Shown piece after piece: positions 53,728-62,570 of a DNA stretch of 64,000 nt; the stretch's first letter is position 1, and every line of letters starts with the position of its first letter. Source of the stretch: Verrucomicrobiota bacterium (GTDB lineage: Bacteria > Verrucomicrobiota > Verrucomicrobiia > Opitutales > Opitutaceae); assembly GCA_023399155.1 (NCBI GenBank), contig JAEWQP010000002.1, positions 248,001 to 312,000 on the forward strand. Reading direction: 5' to 3'. A model generated the notes under the pieces. That model was given only the letters and a program-made list of their open reading frames with translations, searched no databases and was not told where the DNA came from. Both the position numbers and the translations under genes were made by a program.

Positions 53728-53874
53728 GGCGTGCGTTGTTGTCCGCGCCCATACGCGAGCCGGCTCAACGAGATGAATTTTCGGCGAATTGGAGGCCACG
53801 GGATCGCGCATAGGCTGCACCGCGATGACGGGGACGGTCCCCGATCTTCGCTCACCCCAATCAATCCAGACCTC

Positions 53875-56800
53875 ATGATCCCCTCCCAAGTTATGTCGGG
53901 AAGTCGTTCGCGCTGTATTGTCGCCCTCCTGACGGGTGCGATCGCCAGCGTGGCCGCTGCCCAGACAGCCCCCACACCGGAACCGACGGAAGAAGAGATA
54001 TTCGTGCTTCCCCCGTTCGTGGTCAGCACAGACAAGGATATGGGCTATGCCGCCACGTCCACCCTCGCCGGCACGAGATTGCGCACCAATCTGGAGGATG
54101 TGGGCTCCTCGATCACCGTATTGACCGAGGAATTCATCGAGGATCTTGGTGGAACGGATTCCGGCTCCGTTCTCGCCTATGCGACCAACATGGAAGTGTC
54201 GTCGGCGCGCGGCAACTACATCCACGCTTCGAACGGCAGCTTCGGAAACAACGACGAGACTCTGCGCATGCTCAACCCGGCTGGCAGCACGCGGGTGCGC
54301 GGCCTGGTGAGTGCCGATAACACGCGAAACTACTTCCGGACCAATGTGGCTTGGGACAGCTACAATGTCGGTCGCATCGATTTACTGCGCGGACCCAACA
54401 GCATTCTCTTCGGCCTGGGCAGTCCCGGCGGTGTGGTGAATGCGAGCACGGACGCCGCCAACCTGCAAAACGACGCTGGCGAGGTCGGCCTGGCGTTCGA
54501 TCAGTTCGGCTCGATGCGTGGCACGCTGAACTACAACAAGGTCATCTCCGAAGGTCAGTTGGCAGTGCGCGTCGCGGCTATGTCCGAGCGGAGCGAGTTC
54601 CGTCAGCGGTTTGCATATGAGGACGAGGACCGGCAATACGTTGCGGCGACCTACCGCCCGCCTGTCCTCAATGGACACGGTCGGACCTTCGAGATCTCCG
54701 TGGACTACGAACGCGGCGAGACGAAGAGCAACCGTCCGCGATATGCGCCTCCGGTGGATTTCATCACCCCCTATGTATCGGGACTGGAGATCAAGGAGAT
54801 TCAGCTGCCCGCGGGCACCAACTTCAAGACCTACCCCAACGGCGTGATTCCGGGCGGAACGTTCGCGCTCAACGGCTACCAAGTGCCTTACGCCAACTAT
54901 TTTGGCGGCACGCTGCCTTTGGGCATTGGCACGAGTTTTGACGGGGAAGGCACGAGGCTTATCGCGAGTCCGGACGGGGCGCAGGGCTGGGTCGTCGGAC
55001 GCGGAGGTGCCTACGGCGTGTTCAATGCCAACGGCACCATCAACACGAATCCGACTTCGTCGGCCCTGTTCGGGGCGAACTACAGCCCCCGTCTCATCAA
55101 TTCGTTGAACAGCTACGCCACGGCCATCGGCCATCCGTTCGGAAGCGCGTGGTCGCGCACGTCGATGACCGATGCCACGGCGTTCGATTTCTATAACAAC
55201 CTGCTGGACGGTCCGAACAAGCGGGAGTGGTCGGACTTCGAGCAGTTGCGCGGCGTACTGGCGACGACGTTTTTCCAGAACAAGCTGGGGCTCGAACTCT
55301 CGCATTTTGGTGAATGGGCTGACTTCGGACAGACGAGCATGCTGAGCGACAACTCCCGCATCCTGGTCGATATCAACGGATTTCTACGCGATGGCACGCC
55401 GAACCCAAATGTCGGGCGCGCCTACGTGCAGGAGACGACCTTCGGTGGCAATCGCATGCGCCGCTATGATATCGATGCGTCTCGAATTTCTGGGTACTTC
55501 GATTACGATTTCAGGCGCGAGGGCAAGGGGCCCAAGTGGCTCCAGTATGTGCTGGGTCGGCAGGTGATCAATGCGGCCTGGTCGCGCGACGCGAACGAAA
55601 CCCGCACCCGCGATTTCCAGCGGCATGTCTTCCCGGACGATTTGCTCACTGCCGTGGGGTTCCCGGGGCTGCGATTCAACAACAACACGCGCACCGGCGT
55701 GCAGTACTACATCAGCGACGACCTGACCGGGCGGACCAGTCTCTCCGGGGCCGGGTTCTCCTCCGTTGTGACGCCGATCCTCGATACGATCGGCAAGGCG
55801 CCCATCACGGTTACGGTGTTCGATCCGACTTGGATTGCTCCAGACAGCGTGGCTCTCAATGCACCTTGGGTGAATCCCCTGGGGCAGAACTCCACGCAGT
55901 CGGCCAATCCGGCGAACTACGTCGGGTGGGTGCCGAAGCAGTATTCACTGATCGATGCGCTCAGCGGTGATCAGGCGGATCTGGATCTCGCGACGCGCGG
56001 TGCAACGATGACCCACAGCCGGGTCGAGTCGCGGATCCTTTCATGGCAGGGATACCTCCTGGACGGGGCGATCGTCGGCACAGTCGGCTGGCGTGAAGAT
56101 ACGAACCGCACCCGGCAGAAGAGCAGCACCGCGCGACCCGATGCCGGGGCCAACCTGGATCCGGCGATCTTCAACTACGGCACGGGCAACACCTATTCGA
56201 TGCGGGTGCAGTCTCGCAGCCAGAGTGTGGTGGCGCACCTGAACCGCCTGCCCGGGATGGAGCGGCTGCCGATCAATATCGCGCTGGGTTACAACCATGG
56301 CGAGAACTTCAACCCATCCGCTGGACGGATTGACAAACTAGCACGGCCGCTGCCGCCACCGGCGGGGACGACTGACGAATACAGCATCCTCCTCGCAACG
56401 CCGGATCGACGCTTCAGCCTCAAAGTGGCGAGGTTCGAGACGATGATTCTGGATGCGACCACCGGGGGAATCACCGACGAATACCGACTGCAACAGCTCC
56501 TGGGCGTCAATGGTGGACCTGCGGCGTACAATGCCGCCAATGGCATCCTGCGTGACGCCTATGAGAGTCAGACCACGCCGCCCAGTTGGAGCATCGATGA
56601 TCAGGAAAATATCAGCGCTCCAGCTTGGTACGCAATGGAGACGGAATTGAAGAGTCGGTTCCCGACCTTCGTGTCCGAGTGGCTCCGAGCGGGCACGTTC
56701 GGACCGAGCAACGCGGCGACCACGTTCAACATCGGGGGAACCAATACGGCGGACACTCTCTCGAAGGGCTATGAAATCGAGTTCACGGCGAACCCCACTC

Positions 56801-57432
56801 CTCAGCTTCGATTGACCTTCAACGCCTCGAAAATTGATGCCTACGCCGACAACGTGCCAGGAGATGCCACCAGAGCGATCTATGAGTTTCTCAACGACGC
56901 CCTGTGGGATGGCGAAACGCTCACCGCGGCGGGAGCGCTTCGCAGCAATGAGAACCCGTTCGATGTCAATGCGACGATGGGCCAGTTCTTCCGCAATAAT
57001 ATCTGGCCAAACTATGTCGTGACCCTGCAGCGCAACGGTCAACGCAACACCGATCTCGTGCAGTGGCGCTTCAACGGGCTCGCCAACTACACATTTGATG
57101 AAGGCCGGTTGAAGGGCCTGGGCATAGGTGCAGCCTACCGGTGGGAAGGCGCGCGCTCGATCGGCTATCCGCGCTACTTCAATGAGTTCGGTTCTGTGAC
57201 CGCGGACATTGATCGTCCGTTCATGGGTCCCGAAACGAGCCGTGTGGATTTCATCCTCAGCTACGGCCGCAAGCTCGGGAAACGGATCGATTGGCGCGTG
57301 CAATTGAACGTCTACAATGCGTTCGGTGAGAACAAGCTGATTCCGGTCACCGCCAATCCGGATGGTTCCCACGCGCTGATGCGGATCCAGGAAGGGCGCA
57401 GCTGGCGGGTGTCCAACACCTTCAGCTTCTGA
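53875..57432 (+). CDS. TonB-dependent outer-membrane receptor
   Basis: A 1185-residue protein from ATG 53875 (MIPSQVMSGSRSRCIVALLT), with signal cleavage near AAAQT; upstream starts give no signal. The plug domain has FVLPPFVVSTDKDMGYAATS, TLAGTRLRTNLEDVGSSITV, and YNVGRIDLLRGPNSILFGLG with SPGGVVN. The remaining roughly 950 residues are beta-barrel repeats, and the protein ends SWRVSNTFSF with the terminal aromatic needed for outer-membrane insertion. The V.PF.V....D.GY..TSTLAGTR entry is typical of Opitutaceae receptors for plant sugars. It probably imports an oligosaccharide for the GH65-type phosphorylase, with the symporter downstream completing inner-membrane uptake. A strong terminator follows 25 bp after the stop. 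Confidence 0.95.
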   Translation: MIPSQVMSGSRSRCIVALLTGAIASVAAAQTAPTPEPTEEEIFVLPPFVVSTDKDMGYAATSTLAGTRLRTNLEDVGSSITVLTEEFIEDLGGTDSGSVLAYATNMEVSSARGNYIHASNGSFGNNDETLRMLNPAGSTRVRGLVSADNTRNYFRTNVAWDSYNVGRIDLLRGPNSILFGLGSPGGVVNASTDAANLQNDAGEVGLAFDQFGSMRGTLNYNKVISEGQLAVRVAAMSERSEFRQRFAYEDEDRQYVAATYRPPVLNGHGRTFEISVDYERGETKSNRPRYAPPVDFITPYVSGLEIKEIQLPAGTNFKTYPNGVIPGGTFALNGYQVPYANYFGGTLPLGIGTSFDGEGTRLIASPDGAQGWVVGRGGAYGVFNANGTINTNPTSSALFGANYSPRLINSLNSYATAIGHPFGSAWSRTSMTDATAFDFYNNLLDGPNKREWSDFEQLRGVLATTFFQNKLGLELSHFGEWADFGQTSMLSDNSRILVDINGFLRDGTPNPNVGRAYVQETTFGGNRMRRYDIDASRISGYFDYDFRREGKGPKWLQYVLGRQVINAAWSRDANETRTRDFQRHVFPDDLLTAVGFPGLRFNNNTRTGVQYYISDDLTGRTSLSGAGFSSVVTPILDTIGKAPITVTVFDPTWIAPDSVALNAPWVNPLGQNSTQSANPANYVGWVPKQYSLIDALSGDQADLDLATRGATMTHSRVESRILSWQGYLLDGAIVGTVGWREDTNRTRQKSSTARPDAGANLDPAIFNYGTGNTYSMRVQSRSQSVVAHLNRLPGMERLPINIALGYNHGENFNPSAGRIDKLARPLPPPAGTTDEYSILLATPDRRFSLKVARFETMILDATTGGITDEYRLQQLLGVNGGPAAYNAANGILRDAYESQTTPPSWSIDDQENISAPAWYAMETELKSRFPTFVSEWLRAGTFGPSNAATTFNIGGTNTADTLSKGYEIEFTANPTPQLRLTFNASKIDAYADNVPGDATRAIYEFLNDALWDGETLTAAGALRSNENPFDVNATMGQFFRNNIWPNYVVTLQRNGQRNTDLVQWRFNGLANYTFDEGRLKGLGIGAAYRWEGARSIGYPRYFNEFGSVTADIDRPFMGPETSRVDFILSYGRKLGKRIDWRVQLNVYNAFGENKLIPVTANPDGSHALMRIQEGRSWRVSNTFSF

Positions 57433-57457
57433 GCCAAGGCTCACAGAGGTAGGGTAC

Positions 57458-57490
57458 GAAGGCCCTTCGGGTGATCCCGGAGGGCCTTTC
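57458..57490 (+). terminator. Rho-independent-type terminator after the TonB-dependent receptor gene
   Basis: GAAGGCCCTTCGGG, loop TGAT and CCCGGAGGGCCTTTC form a 14-bp stem with one G-T type mismatch, ending in TTTC. It is 26 bp past the receptor stop codon. The symporter gene downstream would need its own promoter. Confidence 0.8.
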
Positions 57491-57545
57491 GCCTGAAGTC
57501 GCCCCACGCAGTATTCAAGGGTCACTCACATCGATCAAACGCGCA

Positions 57546-57568
57546 AGTGAGCGGGAGAATTTCTCACT
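57546..57568. promoter_or_regulatory. Inverted repeat upstream of the symporter gene, possible operator
   Basis: AGTGAG and CTCACT are exact inverted arms separated by 11 bp, 147 bp before the symporter start. The position suits a regulator site for the symporter - GH65 unit, but it is not a recognised LacI-type consensus. Low confidence. Confidence 0.25.
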
Positions 57569-57714
57569 CCATGATCGTGCACGCACTCTTCCGGCCCTCA
57601 GTCTCGCTCCTGGCGACCACCTCGGCGTGGGCTGAGTCGCCGCGAGCACGCAGGCTCATCATCGGTCCGTCGCGCTCCCGGTAGGAACGGCGCGGTTCGG
57701 ACCGGCCGATTCTC

Positions 57715-59607
57715 ATGCATCTCATAGACTACGTCATCCTGGTCCTGGTGATGATCGGCTCGCTCATCATCGGATTCCGGCTGTCGAGTATCGCAAGCAA
57801 GAATACGACCGAGTTTCTCGTGGCGGGGCGGAAGATGCCCTGGTGGCTGATCGGCGTGGCCGACGTGGCCACGGGACTGAACACCAGCACCATGCTGGAG
57901 AGCTCGCGCAAGGTCCGACAGGATGGGATCAGCGGCATGATGTACCTGTGGGGGTTTGCCCTGAAGAACTGCGTCTCCGGTGTGTTCTTCGAGCGACTGT
58001 GGCGCCGGGCGCGGTTCAAGACTCAGATGGAGTTCTACCGTGAACGGTATGACGGCTGGCAGGCGAACTTCGCCCGGATCTACGACACCGTGATCTTCGG
58101 CGGAGTCGTGACGTCGATCTGGGCGGCGATCGGTCTGGTCGGGATCAAGAAAGTCGCCGTGGTCATGCTCGGATTGCCCGCCCACGTGGACGTGCTCGGC
58201 CTCGAGCTTGGGAGCGATACCGTGGTCGTGGTTGGCGTGGTGCTGATTGCCCTGGTTTACTCGGCGTCCGCCGGCGCGCGGGGCGTCTATTGGACCGACC
58301 TGTTCCAATTGGGGTTCGCGGTGGTCGCGGTCTATGCGCTGCTCATCATCTTGTATCAGGAAAGCGGAGGCAGCACGGGCTTGCGCATGCAGCTGGAGAA
58401 CCTGCCCGGCGACAATGCCAGGTACCTTACGTTTCTACAGCCGTTCAGCATCGTGTACATCGGGATGCTTCTGGTGAATCCCCTGCTGGATCAGGGTGGT
58501 TTCAATCCCGGGATGCAGAGGATCCTGAGCCTGAAGGACGAGCGGGAGGTTCTCTACAGTCTGATCGCTCGCCAGGTGATCGGCTTCGTGGTCCAGACCA
58601 TTCCCTATGTCGTGATCGGGTTGATCGGCATGTTCCTGATCGACGATGCGTTGTTGCTGGCGAACCACGCCCCGCTTTACACGCCAGAAGGGGAGCCGGT
58701 CCCGGATTGGGAGCGCGCGTTTCCCGTGCTGGTCGATCGTTACCTGCCGATCGGGCTGACGGGACTGATGGCGGCATCCTTCCTCTGCGCCTTCATGTCG
58801 TCGTTCGACAGCAATATCCACCTGACCGGCGCGGTGGTGATCAACGATCTCTACCGGCCCTATCTGGTGAAGGGACGCGACGAGCGCCACTATGTGGCCG
58901 CCACCAAGGCGATGATGACGCTCGCGGCGCTCGTCACGATCATGATCGGTATTCTCGCCGACGACATTCTCAAGCTGGGGTATCTGGCGATCACCATCTC
59001 TCTGGGCGGCGGGTGGATCCGGATGCTGCGCCTGGTATGGTGGCGTTCCAATGGCGCCGCCGAAGTGGCGGCACAGATCTTCGCGCTGGTGGTGTTTGCC
59101 ATCATCCTCTCGCCCGCGGGCAAGGGAATCGTGCTTGGCCTGATGGGCCTCATGAACCTCGAGGGGAACGATGCCTTCATCATCACGCGCAACCTCTCCG
59201 CGGCGCTGTGCTGCACCCTGTTCGCGCTCGTGGTGATGAAGTTCACGAAGCCCGAGCCCATGGACAAGCTTTGCCGCTTCTATCGCCGCATGCGGCCGTT
59301 CGGTTTCTGGGGGCCGGTTCGTCGGGAACTCGGTGATACAGTCAAGCAACCGGATCCGATCGGTGTGCAGGTGGCGCTCGTGGCCTCGATCGTCAGCGTG
59401 GTGTGGGGATGCTTCTTCGGGATCATGGCATTCTTCATCGCATTCTGGGAGATCGCCGCCGCGTGCGTCGTGGTCGTCGCGCTCGGCGCTCTTGGATCAC
59501 GGCACTTTATCCTCCGCCTCTATCCGCCCGGACGGGAGATCGAGGAGTTTCAAGACGGCGAGAACCGCGAGGCCTCGCCCCCGGAAAATCCGCTGAAAGT
59601 ATCGTAG
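57715..59607 (+). CDS. Sodium:solute symporter (SSS family)
   Basis: A 630-residue membrane protein starting MHLIDYVILVLVMIGSLIIG. SSS features include EFLVAGRKMPWWLIGVADVA at TM2, SASAGARGVYWTDLFQLGFA, and a late helix AASFLCAFMSSFDSNIHLTG. About 13-14 transmembrane helices are visible, ending with a charged cytoplasmic tail (EEFQDGENREASPPEN). Unlike the symporter at 17918-19630 it has no long charged insertion and no small upstream peptide. It belongs to a unit with the GH65 fusion 20 bp downstream, so it most likely imports the sugar or disaccharide that the phosphorylase cleaves. A terminator separates it from the receptor gene. Confidence 0.94.
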   Translation: MHLIDYVILVLVMIGSLIIGFRLSSIASKNTTEFLVAGRKMPWWLIGVADVATGLNTSTMLESSRKVRQDGISGMMYLWGFALKNCVSGVFFERLWRRARFKTQMEFYRERYDGWQANFARIYDTVIFGGVVTSIWAAIGLVGIKKVAVVMLGLPAHVDVLGLELGSDTVVVVGVVLIALVYSASAGARGVYWTDLFQLGFAVVAVYALLIILYQESGGSTGLRMQLENLPGDNARYLTFLQPFSIVYIGMLLVNPLLDQGGFNPGMQRILSLKDEREVLYSLIARQVIGFVVQTIPYVVIGLIGMFLIDDALLLANHAPLYTPEGEPVPDWERAFPVLVDRYLPIGLTGLMAASFLCAFMSSFDSNIHLTGAVVINDLYRPYLVKGRDERHYVAATKAMMTLAALVTIMIGILADDILKLGYLAITISLGGGWIRMLRLVWWRSNGAAEVAAQIFALVVFAIILSPAGKGIVLGLMGLMNLEGNDAFIITRNLSAALCCTLFALVVMKFTKPEPMDKLCRFYRRMRPFGFWGPVRRELGDTVKQPDPIGVQVALVASIVSVVWGCFFGIMAFFIAFWEIAAACVVVVALGALGSRHFILRLYPPGREIEEFQDGENREASPPENPLKVS

Positions 59608-59627
59608 CATCTCAGCGAACCCGTGCG

Positions 59628-62549
59628 ATGAGTGACCCCTGGATAGTGTCGCAGACCGATTTTGCCCAGTTGCTGCCCTGGGAGGGACTGTTCACCCTCG
59701 GTTCTCCGGGACTCCATGTCCGAGGATGCCTCGAGGAGGCCGTGGGCGTTGACCCCCAGAATCGCGAGTACATGCGGTCTCCGGGAAACGTGACAGCCGA
59801 GAACTTCCCCGAAGGACGGCAGAAGTGGGGGACCTATGTTCCCGGCATCTACGGACGGCATCCACGGCTCAACGCGCAGTTGGTCAACCTTCCGTGGTTT
59901 GCCGGCGTGGGGTTCGTCGCGGGTGGCGAATCTCTGGATACGTCACGCTCCCGGACGTTCGATCACCGCCGGGAGCTCGACCTGCGACGTGCTGTACTGA
60001 CTCGGTCGCTTGGCTGGACCGCGGCCGACGGCGCAGTCCTGCGCATGTCGTTCGAGCGCTTCGTGGCGGCGGATGCCGGTCGACTGCTCGCGTGGCGGGT
60101 CCGCCTCGAGAGCGATCGTGCGATCGAGCTGGAGATGCGGACCGGCATCGACTCCGACGTGCGGACCAATGGCTACGACCACTTCACGGACCGTACATTC
60201 GCGCCGAGGGATGGCCGGCTGTCCGCGGCGGTGCTGACCGATCGGGGCGACCGGGTGGAGATCCGCCGTGCCACATCCTCGTCGATTCCCGGGGAGAGGG
60301 TCGTGATCGAGTGCGCCGGGCGTGCCATCGTTCGGCGCGACTTCTTCCGCCTCGGTCCACGCCAGCCCTTGGTGTGCGATGGGTTCGGGGCCGTCTCCAC
60401 CTCGCGCGACCGCGTCGATCTAGGGGAGGCGGAGGAACTCATGGCCGCGGCGGTGAAACGTGGATACGAAGCCGTGCGCACTTCGCACGAGGCAGAGTGG
60501 GAGGCGCGCTGGCGCGGTTGCGATGTGGAGATCGACGGTCCCGAAGTGGACCAGCGCGCGCTGCGTGTCTCGTTGTTTCACATGCTCCGATCCCATCCGC
60601 GTAACGAGCGGCTTGCGATCGACCCCAAGGGGTACGCCGGCGACGCATACTTCGGTCGGTTTTTCTGGGATACCGAAATGTGCCTGCTGCCGTTCTTCCT
60701 CTACACCGATCCGGCCCGAGCCCGGGAACTGCTGGCCTTCAGGAATCACTCGCTGCAGGGCGCGCGCCGCAATGCCGCGCGCTATGGCTATCCCGGCGCC
60801 CGCTTCGCGTGGGAGTCCGATGATCTCGGCGACGAGAACTGCGCGGCATGGGAGTATGCCGATCACGAGATACATGTCTCGGCGGATATCATCTATGCGC
60901 TCGCCCACCACGATGCGGCAGTGCCGGCTACGCCGCTGTTGGCGGAGTTCGCACCCTTGGTGGTCGAGACCTGCCGGTTCTGGGCGGCGCGTTGTGACCG
61001 GCGTCCCGGTGATGAACATCCCAGTCTGCTGGGTGTGATGGGCCCGGACGAGTATGCCCATTTCTCGGACAACAACGCCTACACGAATCGCGTGGTGAAG
61101 CTGGCGTTCTCATGCGCATCGGGGGAGGTGGGTGTGATCGGGGGCGCGTCGATGGAGGAGCGCACGCTCTTTCGTCAACTCGCCGAGTCCTTGGCCATCC
61201 CTCGCAGCGCCAGCGATCCCCGCCTGGTGTTGCAGTGCGACGGCTATGACCGGCGCGTGGAAGCGTCGTTTGAGCAACGGTGGCGCGACCGTTCGAAGCC
61301 CTATGCCTCGCAGGTTTCGCAGGAGCGCCTCTATCGGAGCCAGAATCTGAAGCAGGCGGATGTGTTGCTGATGCAGTGGCTCTTTGCTCACGAATTCAGC
61401 GAGGACGAGCTTCGGGCGGCATGGGACTACTATGTTCCTCGAACCACCCATGATTCGTCTCTCTCGGCCGGCACGCATGCTCTCGTCGCAGCGCGCCTCG
61501 GGAAGATTGAGGAAGCCTATTCCTTTTGGTTGCTGGGAAGCCGGTTGGATATCGCGGGCGGTGCAGCCCAGGGCATCCATATCGCCAGCGCTGGCAGTGC
61601 CTGGATGATGGCGGCATTCGGTTTCGCCGGCATGGCCACGGCGTTTGAATCCACGACCCTCACGCTGCGACCGCGCATGCCGGCGCAGTGGAGGGCGATC
61701 CGATTCCCGTTGATCTGGCGGGGCATGCCCGTGCGCGTCGAGGTGCGGCACGACTCGGTCGCGATCGAGAACCTCGGTCAGGACGAACTCGTGTGCCGGG
61801 TGGTCGAACGGACAATTGCCGTACCGGCGGGACGGCGCGTCCTCGAGGTGCGGCGGCCGGCGCGGATCTCGGCGGTGATATTCGATCTCGACGGCGTGAT
61901 CGTATCCACGGACGGGTGTCACGCCAGGGCATGGAGGCGGCTCGCGGAGGACGAGAGGATCTCTGTTACCTCCGCGCAACTCGAGCGGTGTCGGGGGGTC
62001 GGCCGGATGGAGAGTCTCGGGATTGTGCTCGAGCAGTCGCGGCAGGATTACGATGAGCGGGCGAGGCAGGAACTTGCCGATCGGAAGAATCGATATTACC
62101 GCGAGTCGCTGGAACAACTCACTCGCGCGGAGATTCTGCCGGGTGTGGAGCGTCTGTTGGCGGACTTGCGACAGCGTGGGTTGCGCACGGCAATAGCCTC
62201 TTCCAGCCGCAATGCGCCGCTCATCCTCGAGCGCATCGGGCTGGCGGATCGGTTTGATGCCATCGCCGACGGCAACGACATAGCGCGCAGCAAGCCCGAT
62301 CCGGAGGTGTTCGAGCTCGCGGCGCGACGCCTTCGCGTTCCTCACCACGAATGCCTCGTGGTTGAGGACGCCGAGGCCGGAGTCATGGCTGCCCGGGCTG
62401 CAGGGATGCGGGTGGTCGGGGTGGGTTCAGCGCACCGTCATCCAGGCGTTGACCTCGGGATTCCTTCGCTGGATGGCGTGGATATCGAGACCTTGCTTTC
62501 AGTGCGGTGCCGCGGTGTGTCGGCGGACAGCGGCCCCGATTCCTCGTGA
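59628..62549 (+). CDS. GH65 glycoside phosphorylase fused to beta-phosphoglucomutase
   Basis: A 973-residue protein from ATG 59628. Residues 1-740 are GH65: an N-terminal beta-sandwich (LFTLGSPGLHVRGCLEEAVG), FFWDTEMCLLPFFLYTDP at about 346-362, and general acid Glu475 in LLGVMGPDEYAHFSDNNAYT. TTHDSSLSAGTHALVAARLG is the region that binds phosphate in phosphorylases. Residues about 745-973 are a HAD-type beta-phosphoglucomutase: SAVIFDLDGVIVSTDG (Asp753, Asp755), CRGVGRMESLGIVLEQ matching the cap motif of beta-PGM, and VVEDAEAGVMAARAAGM. Together the enzyme would phosphorolyse an alpha-glucoside to beta-glucose-1-phosphate and convert it to glucose-6-phosphate. GH65 phosphorylases include trehalose, maltose, kojibiose, nigerose and glucosyl-rhamnose types; the sequence does not decide. 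No signal peptide. Confidence 0.95.
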   Translation: MSDPWIVSQTDFAQLLPWEGLFTLGSPGLHVRGCLEEAVGVDPQNREYMRSPGNVTAENFPEGRQKWGTYVPGIYGRHPRLNAQLVNLPWFAGVGFVAGGESLDTSRSRTFDHRRELDLRRAVLTRSLGWTAADGAVLRMSFERFVAADAGRLLAWRVRLESDRAIELEMRTGIDSDVRTNGYDHFTDRTFAPRDGRLSAAVLTDRGDRVEIRRATSSSIPGERVVIECAGRAIVRRDFFRLGPRQPLVCDGFGAVSTSRDRVDLGEAEELMAAAVKRGYEAVRTSHEAEWEARWRGCDVEIDGPEVDQRALRVSLFHMLRSHPRNERLAIDPKGYAGDAYFGRFFWDTEMCLLPFFLYTDPARARELLAFRNHSLQGARRNAARYGYPGARFAWESDDLGDENCAAWEYADHEIHVSADIIYALAHHDAAVPATPLLAEFAPLVVETCRFWAARCDRRPGDEHPSLLGVMGPDEYAHFSDNNAYTNRVVKLAFSCASGEVGVIGGASMEERTLFRQLAESLAIPRSASDPRLVLQCDGYDRRVEASFEQRWRDRSKPYASQVSQERLYRSQNLKQADVLLMQWLFAHEFSEDELRAAWDYYVPRTTHDSSLSAGTHALVAARLGKIEEAYSFWLLGSRLDIAGGAAQGIHIASAGSAWMMAAFGFAGMATAFESTTLTLRPRMPAQWRAIRFPLIWRGMPVRVEVRHDSVAIENLGQDELVCRVVERTIAVPAGRRVLEVRRPARISAVIFDLDGVIVSTDGCHARAWRRLAEDERISVTSAQLERCRGVGRMESLGIVLEQSRQDYDERARQELADRKNRYYRESLEQLTRAEILPGVERLLADLRQRGLRTAIASSSRNAPLILERIGLADRFDAIADGNDIARSKPDPEVFELAARRLRVPHHECLVVEDAEAGVMAARAAGMRVVGVGSAHRHPGVDLGIPSLDGVDIETLLSVRCRGVSADSGPDSS

Positions 62550-62570
62550 ATCTCGTACTTCGATGCTGCG

